From Candidatus Pelagibacter ubique HIMB140 (GTDB lineage: Bacteria; Pseudomonadota; Alphaproteobacteria; Pelagibacterales; Pelagibacteraceae), in contig NZ_LAMZ01000001.1 of the NCBI RefSeq assembly GCF_025558165.1, positions 1,282,001 to 1,346,000 of the forward strand: a DNA stretch of 64,000 nucleotides. Reading direction: 5' to 3'. Numbering within the stretch: the stretch's first letter is position 1; the number at the start of each line of letters is the position of its first letter. Made by a program: the position numbers and the translations under genes. The notes below the pieces were generated by a model that made no database searches, had not been told where the DNA came from, and saw only the letters and a program-made list of their open reading frames with translations. Positions 35,587-44,603 of this stretch are shown piece by piece.

Positions 35587-36846
35587 ATGAGTAATTCACT
35601 TTCAAAAATAGAAAAAAGAACTGCTTATGCTTTAACTTTGCCAGCAGTTCTAATTGTATTTGCAATAGTATTATTTCCAATATTTTCAAACGTTTGGATT
35701 AGTTTTAAAGAAGTTCAATTAAAAGATATAAGAATTCCAGAGCCAAGAGCAAAAAAAATAGTCAAATCAATTAAAAACGAAGATACAAAAATTAAGATTA
35801 TCTATAAATTAAGAAATAGTTCCTTAATTCAAGATATTAGAAATGTTAAATTCCACGATAAATTCCCAAGCAATGTTAAACCAATTGATTTAGATGAGAG
35901 ATGTAAGTTCACTTCAAATAAAGTTCAGTGTGATTTTGGTAATTGGTCAAAAAAATACAGAGAGCAATTTGTAATTTTTTTTGAAACAAAAAATGGTGAA
36001 AAAATTGATAAAAAACAATTTAAATTAAATAAACCTAATTTAAAAGGAAAAGCAGATAACATTCTTTTGACAAGTGATTTTACTTTGTCAAATTTTAAAA
36101 AAGTAATCACAAACTATGAATTTAAAAATTTATTATTAACAACATTTTATTATACTTTTTTTGGAACAGTGGGTGCAATTGTTTTTGGAATTTTGTCAGC
36201 CCAAATGGTAAATCAAAAGTTTAGAGGTCGAAGCTTTGTTAGAAGTACGTTATTGTTTCCCTATGTAGCTCCAGTTGTGGCCTTGGCATTTACATGGGAA
36301 CTTCTATTAGATCCTAATAGTGGTACTTTAAACAACCTGCTACTGAATTATAATATTATAGATAAGCCAATAAATTTGTTAGGTCAAAAGTATGTATCTA
36401 TTTTTATTTTCGGTTTTGAATTTAAATTAAGATTAGCGTTAACAACTGTTATTATTTTTGAAATCTGGAGATATTTTCCTTTGGCTTTCCTTTTTATTTT
36501 AGCAAGACTTCAAGCAGTTCCTAAAGAACTTTATGAGGCGGCAGATATTGATGGAGCAGGTCCTTACACCAAATTTATGAATATAACATTGCCGCAGATT
36601 ACAGCAGTGATTTCAATTTTATTTATGATTAGATTTATTTGGAATTTTAACAAGTTTGAGGATATTTTTCTATTAACAGGTGGTGCATCAGGTACCAGAA
36701 CACTTCCAATTAATGTTTATGAACAGGGATTTTCAATAGGAAATATTGGTATGGGATCGGCAGTATCAATTGTGATTGTAATATTACTTTTATTTTTCAT
36801 GTTAATTTATTTTAAACTGATAGGAAAGAGAGCCAATGAGAGTTAA
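35587..36846 (+). CDS. ABC permease 1 (UgpA/MalF-like) with an inserted periplasmic domain
   Basis: A 419-residue inner-membrane permease; UgpA-type homologues are about 290 residues. The first helix (about 15-38) is followed by an insertion of about 115 residues (about 45-160) before the usual membrane core. The insertion, expected in the periplasm, looks like an Ig-like DUF11 fold: KIKIIYKLRNSSLIQDIRNV, DKFPSNVKPI and a Cys106-Cys115 pair, then an NW...QFVIFFET strand. The core carries the EAA coupling motif (ELYEAADIDGAGPYTKF). The gene overlaps permease 2 by 11 bases. Confidence 0.85.
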   Translation: MSNSLSKIEKRTAYALTLPAVLIVFAIVLFPIFSNVWISFKEVQLKDIRIPEPRAKKIVKSIKNEDTKIKIIYKLRNSSLIQDIRNVKFHDKFPSNVKPIDLDERCKFTSNKVQCDFGNWSKKYREQFVIFFETKNGEKIDKKQFKLNKPNLKGKADNILLTSDFTLSNFKKVITNYEFKNLLLTTFYYTFFGTVGAIVFGILSAQMVNQKFRGRSFVRSTLLFPYVAPVVALAFTWELLLDPNSGTLNNLLLNYNIIDKPINLLGQKYVSIFIFGFEFKLRLALTTVIIFEIWRYFPLAFLFILARLQAVPKELYEAADIDGAGPYTKFMNITLPQITAVISILFMIRFIWNFNKFEDIFLLTGGASGTRTLPINVYEQGFSIGNIGMGSAVSIVIVILLLFFMLIYFKLIGKRANES

Positions 36847-38029
36847 ATCAATTATTACTTTCAGTTTAATTTCTTCATTTTTTTTATTTTCTCTAATTTC
36901 TATTTGGAAAATTTTATCCACATTACAAGGAATTGAACTTAAAACTTTAAATTTCAATTTTTATTTTTTAAGTGGAATTATAATTTCTATTATTTCAATT
37001 TTCTTAAGTGAAAAATTAAACAAGTTATTTAAAGTAATTTTATTAGCATCTGTGTTTGTTTTAGTTGATTATTTTATTAATAGTTCTTTACCTATTTGGC
37101 ATTATATAGGTACATTTCTTATACTATTATTTTTTGTTAATAAGCTATTTAATTATAACAAGAAACATTTTAGTTATGATTTTTCTGCACAAATTATATT
37201 TTTTGATTTTTTAACCTTATTTGGAATAATCTTTTTTTCTTTTGTAATTTTATTCCCATTTTACTTGATGTTAGTAACAAGTTTCAAAACTCAAGCTCTT
37301 TTATTAATTAATCCTTTAGATTTCAGTATCGATTTTACACAAAATATAAAATCTTTATTCAAATCCTATATTATAGTTTTTACTGAATATAATTTTGGCA
37401 GGTACATGCTTAATAGTTCAATTGTTTCAGTAGGTACGGTTATAATTACTTTATTACTTGGGATCCCAGCAGCTTATGCGGTTGCAAGATTGAACTTTTT
37501 TGGAAAACACTTTTTGTCTACCTCTATTTTAATAATATATATGTTTCCTGCGATAGTGCTCGTGATTCCACTGTACACCGTTTTTAGTCAATTAGGTCTA
37601 CGTAATTCAGTATTTGGATTATTGATTATTTATACGGCTACAACACTGCCAGTTGCAATTTATATGCTCCAAGGATATTTCAAAAGTATACCAAAAGAAC
37701 TTGAAGAAGCGGGTATAATGGATGGACAAAATTGGTTTGGAATTATTGTTAAAATCATTTTACCCTTAAGCTTACCAGCAATTGCCTCTGTAGCATTATA
37801 TGTATTTATGATTGCTTGGAATGAATTTTTATTTTCACTAATGTTTTTAGATAGCCCTAGCTCATTTACATTATCAAGAGCAATACAGTTTTTAAATGTA
37901 GGAGCTGAAACGCCTAGACAATATTTGATGGCTGGTTCAGTTGTTGTAACCTTGCCAATTTTATTTATTTTTGTTTATTTTGAAAAATATTTAGTTAGTG
38001 GATTAACATCAGGGAGCGTTAAGGGTTAA
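36836..38029 (+). CDS. ABC permease 2 (UgpE/MalG-like) with extra N-terminal helices
   Basis: A 397-residue permease, about 115 residues longer than UgpE/MalG. The N-terminal extension is very hydrophobic and appears to contain three or four additional helices (around 7-28, 45-60, 64-84 and 90-105) before the standard first helix at about 128-150. The core has the LVTSFKT turn and the coupling motif ELEEAGIMDGQNWFGIIVKIILP. It overlaps the upstream permease by 11 bases and the hydrolase gene by 1 base. It forms the channel together with permease 1. Confidence 0.85.
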   Translation: MRVKSIITFSLISSFFLFSLISIWKILSTLQGIELKTLNFNFYFLSGIIISIISIFLSEKLNKLFKVILLASVFVLVDYFINSSLPIWHYIGTFLILLFFVNKLFNYNKKHFSYDFSAQIIFFDFLTLFGIIFFSFVILFPFYLMLVTSFKTQALLLINPLDFSIDFTQNIKSLFKSYIIVFTEYNFGRYMLNSSIVSVGTVIITLLLGIPAAYAVARLNFFGKHFLSTSILIIYMFPAIVLVIPLYTVFSQLGLRNSVFGLLIIYTATTLPVAIYMLQGYFKSIPKELEEAGIMDGQNWFGIIVKIILPLSLPAIASVALYVFMIAWNEFLFSLMFLDSPSSFTLSRAIQFLNVGAETPRQYLMAGSVVVTLPILFIFVYFEKYLVSGLTSGSVKG

Positions 38030-39285
38030 TGAGTTTGTTAAAAAGAGAAGCTGAAAATATTTTATTAAATAATAGGCGTGAGGGATATACTCTGCCTACA
38101 AATAACAAGTTATACCCAGCACAATGGAATTGGGACTCAGCATATATAGCACTAGGTTATTCTTATTTTAATAAAGAATACGCAATAGTTGAGCTAGAAA
38201 AGTTGTTCGAGGGACAATGGTCTGATGGTATGGTTCCTCATATTTTATTTCATCATAAGGATGAAAATTATTTTCCAAATCATAATACTTGGCAGTGTGG
38301 TGAAAAAATTCCATCATCTGGAATTACTCAGCCACCGATTGTCTCAAGTATTTTAAAATTAATGTTGGATAAGCATGAATTTAGTTCTAGTGAAATGGAA
38401 AGAATTTTGAATTTAGTAAAAAAAACAAAAAATTATTTAGAATGGTTTTATAAATATAGAGACCCAAATGATACTGGTTTAGTTTCTATATTGCATCCAT
38501 GGGAAAGTGGCACAGATAATTCACCTTTATGGGATTTTCCTTTAAGTAAAATTTTAATTGAAGAAAATCTTGAATACAAAAGAAGAGATTTAGATGTTTC
38601 AAGTAGTGATGTAAGACCACTTAAAAGGGACTATGATTGTTACATTACTCTTTTAAATCAGTTCAGAAATGAAAAATATAATCCTGAAAAACTCTATGAT
38701 ATTTCAATGTTTAATGTTGCTGATATAGGTTTTAACTCTTTATTTTTGAAAGCTTGCAAAGATCTAGTCTATATTGCAACAAAAAATAATATTGAATGCA
38801 CATTTATACAAAAAAAAATAACACAAACTGAGAATAAATTAATTAGTTTATATAACAAAGGTGATAATTCATTTTACTCATATGATGTTTTAAATAAGCA
38901 AACATTAGAAATCCCTTCTATTACAAATTATTTTATTTTGTTTGCAGATATTCAAAATAAAGAAATTAATAATTCGATAATTCAAAGTTTAAAAATGTAT
39001 AATTCTAATGAAAAATATTTCTTTTCGTCAATAAAGCCTGATAACAAATATTTTGAGGAGATAAGATATTGGAGAGGACCTGTTTGGATTAACTGTAATT
39101 GGATTTTATACAAAGGATTGTTAGAAAAAGATCCTGAACTTGCCAATAAAATAAAATCACATACATTGGATTTAATGCATGAAAAGGATTTTCATGAATA
39201 CTACAGTTGTAAATCAGGAACTCCTTATGGAGCTAATAATTTTTCTTGGTCTGCTGCATTATATTTAGATTTAATAAATGATTAA
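38029..39285 (+). CDS. GH63-like glycoside hydrolase (glucosyl/mannosylglycerate hydrolase type)
   Basis: A 418-residue cytoplasmic protein with the (alpha/alpha)6-barrel signatures of the small bacterial GH63 group: WNWDSAYIALGYS near residue 33, SGITQPPIVSS near 97, HPWESGTDNSPLWD at 156-169, YWRGPVWINCNW and a C-terminal YGANNFSWSAALYL. By comparison with characterised mannosylglycerate and glucosylglycerate hydrolases, Asp163 would be the acid and Glu390 the base. No signal peptide, so the substrate must be imported first, most likely by the preceding ABC transporter. Trehalase-like activity is an alternative. Confidence 0.75.
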   Translation: MSLLKREAENILLNNRREGYTLPTNNKLYPAQWNWDSAYIALGYSYFNKEYAIVELEKLFEGQWSDGMVPHILFHHKDENYFPNHNTWQCGEKIPSSGITQPPIVSSILKLMLDKHEFSSSEMERILNLVKKTKNYLEWFYKYRDPNDTGLVSILHPWESGTDNSPLWDFPLSKILIEENLEYKRRDLDVSSSDVRPLKRDYDCYITLLNQFRNEKYNPEKLYDISMFNVADIGFNSLFLKACKDLVYIATKNNIECTFIQKKITQTENKLISLYNKGDNSFYSYDVLNKQTLEIPSITNYFILFADIQNKEINNSIIQSLKMYNSNEKYFFSSIKPDNKYFEEIRYWRGPVWINCNWILYKGLLEKDPELANKIKSHTLDLMHEKDFHEYYSCKSGTPYGANNFSWSAALYLDLIND

Positions 39286-39336
39286 TTTTTAAGTGATTAA
39301 TTAATCAAATAAATATATTCTTTTTAAATAAATATT

Positions 39337-40488
39337 ATGAATTGGAATTATCCTACTACTATTTGGTGTGGAGCAGGTAAAATAGAAGATCTTGCAAACG
39401 CCTGTTTGAACTTAAAAATTAAATGTCCACTTTTTGTAACTGACAAGGATCTTTTAAATCTTTCAATGACTTCAAAAGTAATTGAAAAATTAAAAAATGA
39501 CTTTGATCATTTACAAGTATTTTCACAATTTTCAGGAAACCCAACTGGAAAAAACGTAATAGATGGGGTCTCTTTATATATAGAAAAAAAATGTGATGGA
39601 GTAATTGCCTTTGGTGGAGGTAGTGCATTAGATGTTGGAAAGGGAATAGCTTTTATGTGCGGTCAAAAAAGACCTATATGGGATTTTGAAGATATAGGTG
39701 ATTATTGGACAAGAGCTGATGGAAATAAAATTTCTCCAATTATAGCGGTTCCAACTACCGCAGGAACAGGCTCAGAAACAGGAAGAGCTTCAGCCATCAT
39801 TAATGAAGAAACAGGAATAAAAAAAATAATTTTTCATCCAAAAATTTTACCTTCTATTGTAATTTTAGATCCAAATTTAACCAAAGATCTTCCTCCAAGA
39901 ATAACAGCTGCAACAGGAATGGATGCACTTGCTCATAATCTCGAGGCTTTTTGTGCACCTGGATTTCATCCAATGGCAGATGGAATTGCACTTGAGGGTA
40001 TGAGATTAATTAAAAATTCTTTAATAGAAGTTTATAAAAATGGTAAGAACATAGAAGCTAGATCTGAAATGTTAGCGGCATCTAGCATGGGTTCTACTGC
40101 TTTTCAAAAAGGTCTTGGTGCAATACATTCTTTAAGTCATCCAATAAATGCACAGTTTGATGTACATCATGGTTTAAGTAACGCTATATTTATGCCTTAT
40201 GTTCTAACTTTTAATAAATCAGTTATTGAAAACAGAATTAAGTCTATTTGTAATTATCTTAATCTAAATAGTACATTTGAAAACTTTTTAGAATGGATAT
40301 TAAATTTGCGTAAAGAATTAAATATTCCTCATAAACTTTCAGATGTTATGGATTGTAATGAAATTGATTTAGAAAAACTTTCTTTAATGGCATTTGAAGA
40401 TCCATCTACAGGAGGCAATCCAAAAAAAATAACACAAGATGATTTAAAAGAGATGTATAAAAAAAGTATTTCAGGAGAATTATTTTAA
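39337..40488 (+). CDS. Iron-containing alcohol dehydrogenase (type III)
   Basis: A 383-residue NAD(P)-dependent dehydrogenase of the iron-activated family. GGGSALDVGKGIAFM is the nucleotide motif, VPTTAGTGSETGRAS the substrate loop, and the metal site is spread over GMDALAHNLEAF and the histidine-rich HSLSHPINAQFDVHHGLSNA. The family interconverts alcohols and aldehydes or ketones, including sugar-derived C3 compounds. It follows the GH63-like gene by 51 bases and overlaps the amidotransferase gene by 1 base. Substrate is not readable. Confidence 0.88.
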   Translation: MNWNYPTTIWCGAGKIEDLANACLNLKIKCPLFVTDKDLLNLSMTSKVIEKLKNDFDHLQVFSQFSGNPTGKNVIDGVSLYIEKKCDGVIAFGGGSALDVGKGIAFMCGQKRPIWDFEDIGDYWTRADGNKISPIIAVPTTAGTGSETGRASAIINEETGIKKIIFHPKILPSIVILDPNLTKDLPPRITAATGMDALAHNLEAFCAPGFHPMADGIALEGMRLIKNSLIEVYKNGKNIEARSEMLAASSMGSTAFQKGLGAIHSLSHPINAQFDVHHGLSNAIFMPYVLTFNKSVIENRIKSICNYLNLNSTFENFLEWILNLRKELNIPHKLSDVMDCNEIDLEKLSLMAFEDPSTGGNPKKITQDDLKEMYKKSISGELF

Positions 40489-41276
40489 TGAAGAAAATTT
40501 TGGTAGTAGAAGGTAATTTACAAGAGGAAAATCAAAGTTTTACAGAAGCAGGTATTCAAACTCATACTGAAAGCTTAAAACATAGTCTTTCTCATTTTAC
40601 TGATCAACTAAATATAGATGTAGTTAATCCATCTTCAGATGAAAATATAAGCGAGAATATTGATCCATTAGAAAGTTATGATGGTCTTATTTGGGGTGGA
40701 AGTAGTTTAAATATTTATAACAAGACACCTGAAATTTTAAGACAAATAGAATTTATGAAAGAGTGTCAGAAAAAAATTAAAAAAGTTCTAGCGATTTGTT
40801 GGGGAATGCAAGTTGCAGTAACTGCCGCTGGTGGTGAGGTAAAAAAAGCTGAGAAGGGGTCACACCGAGGGATTGCGAGAGATATTGAGATTAATGAAAA
40901 TGGTTTAAATCATCCATTATATAAAAACAAAAATAAAAAGTTTAATACTCCAGCATTTAATTTTGATGAAGTTGTAACTCTTCCAGAAAATTCAACACTG
41001 CTCGCTTCGAACCCAATTAATAACGTTCAAGGTTTAAATTTTAAAATTGGAAATTGTGATGTGTGGGGCCTTCAGTATCATCCAGAAATTACTTACAACA
41101 AGATGATTAACTTAATTATTTTTAGAAAAGATAGACTTATAGAACGTGGTGCTTTTAAAGACCAAAATCATATTGATGATCACATTAAAAATATAGAAAT
41201 AGAAAACAAAAAATTAGATAAAATTTCCAGAATGAGAGAATTAGAGAATTGGTTAGATTATCTTAATTTAGAATAA
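40488..41276 (+). CDS. Class I glutamine amidotransferase-like protein
   Basis: A 262-residue protein with a type 1 glutamine amidotransferase (GATase) domain: nucleophile Cys104 in AICWGMQVA, and His198 and Glu200 in LQYHPEI. It resembles the GuaA/gamma-glutamyl-hydrolase-like stand-alone GATases. A charged C-terminal tail (about 210-262) follows the domain. Stand-alone members hydrolyse gamma-glutamyl compounds or donate ammonia to a partner. Its gene overlaps the dehydrogenase upstream by 1 base and runs 9 bases into the convergent fhs gene. Confidence 0.8.
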   Translation: MKKILVVEGNLQEENQSFTEAGIQTHTESLKHSLSHFTDQLNIDVVNPSSDENISENIDPLESYDGLIWGGSSLNIYNKTPEILRQIEFMKECQKKIKKVLAICWGMQVAVTAAGGEVKKAEKGSHRGIARDIEINENGLNHPLYKNKNKKFNTPAFNFDEVVTLPENSTLLASNPINNVQGLNFKIGNCDVWGLQYHPEITYNKMINLIIFRKDRLIERGAFKDQNHIDDHIKNIEIENKKLDKISRMRELENWLDYLNLE

Positions 41277-42953
41277 TCCTTCAATCTCACCTTTTTCATT
41301 TAGTTTAATAGAATCTGCTGCAGGAACCCTTGGTAATCCGGGCATAGTCATGATTGCACCGCAAATAACCACAATGAACTCTGCTCCTGATGATAGTCTT
41401 ACTTCTCTCACTGGTAATGCATGACCTGTCGGTGCTCCTTTAAGATTTGGATCTGTTGAAAAACTGTATTGAGTTTTAGCAACACAAATTGGCAAATCAC
41501 CATATCCAGCATCTTCAAAGTTTTTAAGTTGATCTCTAATTTTTGTATCAGCGATTACTTCATCTGCTCTATAAATTTCTTTTGCAATAGTCTCTATTTT
41601 TTTAAACAAAGGTGTTTTGCTTTCATATAAAAATTGAAATTTAGCTTCATCTTTTTCACATAATTCTGAAACATGAGCTGCTAATTCTTTTGTACCTTCA
41701 CCACCATTTGCCCAATGAGTACATAGACTAGCTTTAACACCTAAATTATCACAAAAATCTATAAGTGCTTTCACTTCATTATCAGTATCTTTTATAAAAT
41801 GATTAACTGCTACAGCTACAGGTAAACCAAACTTTTTAACATTTTGAATATGTCTTTCTAAATTTACTAACCCTTTTTTTAAAGCTTCAACATTTTCATT
41901 TTTTAAATCATCTTTAGCAACACCACCGTGCATTTTTAAAGCTCTTATAGTTGCAACAATTACAACACAGCTTGGTTTTAAATTTGATTTTCTACATTTA
42001 ATATCTAAGAATTTTTCTGCACCAAGGTCAGCACCAAATCCCGCTTCAGTTACAACATAGTCTGCTAATTTTAAACCAGTCTTTGTTGCAATAACTGAGT
42101 TACAACCATGAGCTATGTTTGCAAATGGACCGCCATGAATAATTGCAGGATTGTTCTCTAAAGTTTGTGTAACATTAGGTCTGATAGCTTCTTTTAAAAG
42201 AACTGTCATAGGACCTTGAGCATTTAAGTCTTTTGCATAAACTGGTTTTTTATCTCTAGTGTACCCAATAGTTATATTTCCAATTCTTTTTTCTAAATCT
42301 TCCAAATCATTTGATAAGCAAAAGATTGCCATTATCTCTGATGCAACTGTGATATCAAAACCATCTTCTCTTGGAAAACCATTTGCTACACCACCTAAAT
42401 TTATATTTATAGATCTTAATGATCTATCATTCATATCCATAACTCTTTTCCAAACAATTCTTCTAACATCGATATCCAGTTTATTTCCCCAATAAATATG
42501 ATTATCGATTAACGCTGATAATAAATTATGAGCTGATGTAATTGCATGAAAGTCACCTGTGAAATGTAAATTGATTTGTTCCATTGGAACGACTTGAGCA
42601 TAACCTCCACCAGCTGCTCCACCTTTCATACCAAAAGAAGGACCTAAGCTTGGTTCTCTAAGACATACGATAGATTTTTTTCCAATTTTATTTAAACCAT
42701 CATTTAATCCAACTGAAGTTGTAGTTTTCCCTTCACCTGCTGGAGTAGGAGTAATAGCAGTTACTAAAATTAGTTTTCCATCTGGCTTGTCTTTTAGTTG
42801 CTCTAAATATTCTAAATTTATTTTTGCGATATGTCTGCCCATAGGACTAAACGCAGAGCTTTCATCAGGTACATTTATCTTTGCTAAAATATCATTTATT
42901 GGTTGCATTTTAGCTTCTCTAGCTATCTGTATATCTGATTTTACTTCGCTCAT
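41268..42953 (-). CDS. fhs: Formate-tetrahydrofolate ligase
   Basis: A full-length 561-residue Fhs. The ATP-binding loop [16 protein letters not shown] is at about residues 68-83, with [33 protein letters not shown] and the C-terminal [10 protein letters not shown]. It makes 10-formyl-THF from formate, THF and ATP, or runs in reverse to gain ATP during C1 oxidation. It is divergent from soxBDAG with 123 bases between the starts, consistent with shared handling of methyl-derived C1 units. Confidence 0.96.
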   Translation of the reverse strand: MSEVKSDIQIAREAKMQPINDILAKINVPDESSAFSPMGRHIAKINLEYLEQLKDKPDGKLILVTAITPTPAGEGKTTTSVGLNDGLNKIGKKSIVCLREPSLGPSFGMKGGAAGGGYAQVVPMEQINLHFTGDFHAITSAHNLLSALIDNHIYWGNKLDIDVRRIVWKRVMDMNDRSLRSININLGGVANGFPREDGFDITVASEIMAIFCLSNDLEDLEKRIGNITIGYTRDKKPVYAKDLNAQGPMTVLLKEAIRPNVTQTLENNPAIIHGGPFANIAHGCNSVIATKTGLKLADYVVTEAGFGADLGAEKFLDIKCRKSNLKPSCVVIVATIRALKMHGGVAKDDLKNENVEALKKGLVNLERHIQNVKKFGLPVAVAVNHFIKDTDNEVKALIDFCDNLGVKASLCTHWANGGEGTKELAAHVSELCEKDEAKFQFLYESKTPLFKKIETIAKEIYRADEVIADTKIRDQLKNFEDAGYGDLPICVAKTQYSFSTDPNLKGAPTGHALPVREVRLSSGAEFIVVICGAIMTMPGLPRVPAADSIKLNEKGEIEGLF

Positions 42954-43076
42954 TCGTTATCCTTTATTATAAATTTTTTAACTAATAATTATCTTATTTG
43001 AGATTTTTCGAAACTTCTAAAATATATATATAAAAAAAATAAGAACTATTTAAATTCATTAATATAAAATTCTAAT

Positions 43077-44333
43077 ATGCAAAAGTATTCTATTTTTAGC
43101 TTGGTTAAAAATGCATTAACAGGTCATCAAAATTGGGATTTAGCTTGGAAAGACCCAAATCCCAAAGAAGAGTACGATATTGTTATCATCGGAGGTGGTG
43201 GTCATGGTCTAGCTACAGCATATTATCTAGCTAAAGAACATCAAATCACAAAAGTAGCCATCATTGAAAAAGGATGGATTGGTGGTGGAAACGTTGGACG
43301 TAACACTACAATTATCAGATCAAATTACATGCATGATGAAAATGGTCTTTTCAGTGAGTTTGGAATGGATCTATGGAGAAAAATGAGTCAGGACTTAAAT
43401 TACAACGTGATGTTTTCTCCAAGAGGAATAATTAATCTTGCACACTCAGATGCACAAATGAATGCATATGCAAGAAGAGGAAATTCGATGAGATTAAACG
43501 GAATTGATGCAGTTCTTTTAAACAGAGAAGAAGTAAAAGAATTAATTCCAATGGCTGACTTTTCAGACAACGTAAGATTTCCTATCTTTGGTGGATTGAT
43601 GCAACCAAGTGCTGGAACTGCTCGTCATGATGCAGTTGCTTGGGGGTACGCTCGTCAAGCAGACTCGATGGGAGTAGATATAATTCAAAATTGTGAAGTC
43701 ACAGGTTTTGATGTTTCTGCAGGAAAAATAAAAGGGATCAGAACATCTAGAGGAAATATTAAAGCAAAAAAAGTAGGTCTATGCGTTGCTGGTAGCACAA
43801 ATATTTTGGCAGAAAAATTAAATATGACTTTGCCAATTGAAACTCATCTTTTACAAGCTTGTGTTTCTGAACCAGTGAAACCAGTTTTAGATAAAGTTGT
43901 AACTTTTGGTGCAGGTCACTTTTATATTAGTCAATCAGACAAAGGTGAAATGGTAATGGGTGGAGACCTCGATGGTTACAATAGTTACGCTCAAAGAGGT
44001 AATCTTCCAACATTACAACACGTTTTAACTGAAGGAATTGCGATGATGCCATTTTTAAGTAAATTAAAAATGCTTAGAACTTGGGGCGGGATCATGGACA
44101 TGTCAATGGATGGTTCACCAATAATAGACAAAACTCACATTGAAGGTTTGTATTTAAATTGTGGATGGTGTTACGGAGGCTTTAAAGCAACTCCAGCATC
44201 AGGATGGACATTTGCACATACTATTGCTCAAGATAGAGTTCATGAATTAAATGCAGGATACAGTTTGAATAGATTTAGTACTGGTCATCTTATCGATGAA
44301 AAAGGTCTTGGTACAAAAACTTGGATTTCATAA
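43077..44333 (+). CDS. soxB: Sarcosine oxidase beta subunit
   Basis: A 418-residue flavoprotein equivalent to SoxB of heterotetrameric sarcosine oxidase. FAD motif IIGGGGHGLATAYYLA begins near residue 37, followed by IEKGWIGGGNVGRNTTIIRSNY and the C-terminal CGWCYGGFKATPASGW. It oxidises the N-methyl group of sarcosine to an iminium carried to the alpha subunit. It is the first gene of soxBDAG, with the delta gene starting at the next base after its stop. Confidence 0.95.
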   Translation: MQKYSIFSLVKNALTGHQNWDLAWKDPNPKEEYDIVIIGGGGHGLATAYYLAKEHQITKVAIIEKGWIGGGNVGRNTTIIRSNYMHDENGLFSEFGMDLWRKMSQDLNYNVMFSPRGIINLAHSDAQMNAYARRGNSMRLNGIDAVLLNREEVKELIPMADFSDNVRFPIFGGLMQPSAGTARHDAVAWGYARQADSMGVDIIQNCEVTGFDVSAGKIKGIRTSRGNIKAKKVGLCVAGSTNILAEKLNMTLPIETHLLQACVSEPVKPVLDKVVTFGAGHFYISQSDKGEMVMGGDLDGYNSYAQRGNLPTLQHVLTEGIAMMPFLSKLKMLRTWGGIMDMSMDGSPIIDKTHIEGLYLNCGWCYGGFKATPASGWTFAHTIAQDRVHELNAGYSLNRFSTGHLIDEKGLGTKTWIS

Positions 44334-44603
44334 ATGTTACATATTAAATGCCCACATTGTGGAATGAGATCTCAAAATGAATTTTCTTATGGTGGAGATG
44401 CTACTGTTAAAAGACCAGAACTAAATAAAGAAGTTACAGATCAAGAATGGGATAATTTCGTATACAATAGAGTTAGTCCCAGAGGAAAACATTTAGAACT
44501 TTGGCAGCATTTATCTGGTTGCAGACAGTGGATTAAAGTTGAAAGAGATACTGCAACACACGAAATTTTTAAAACTTACAAAGCTAACGAAGAAATTGCT
44601 TAA
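44334..44603 (+). CDS. soxD: Sarcosine oxidase delta subunit
   Basis: An 89-residue SoxD. The zinc ligands known for this small subunit are all present at the expected spacing: Cys6, Cys9, His59 and Cys63 (CPHC and HLSGC). It is a structural part of the tetramer. It shares one base with the soxA start. Confidence 0.95.
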   Translation: MLHIKCPHCGMRSQNEFSYGGDATVKRPELNKEVTDQEWDNFVYNRVSPRGKHLELWQHLSGCRQWIKVERDTATHEIFKTYKANEEIA

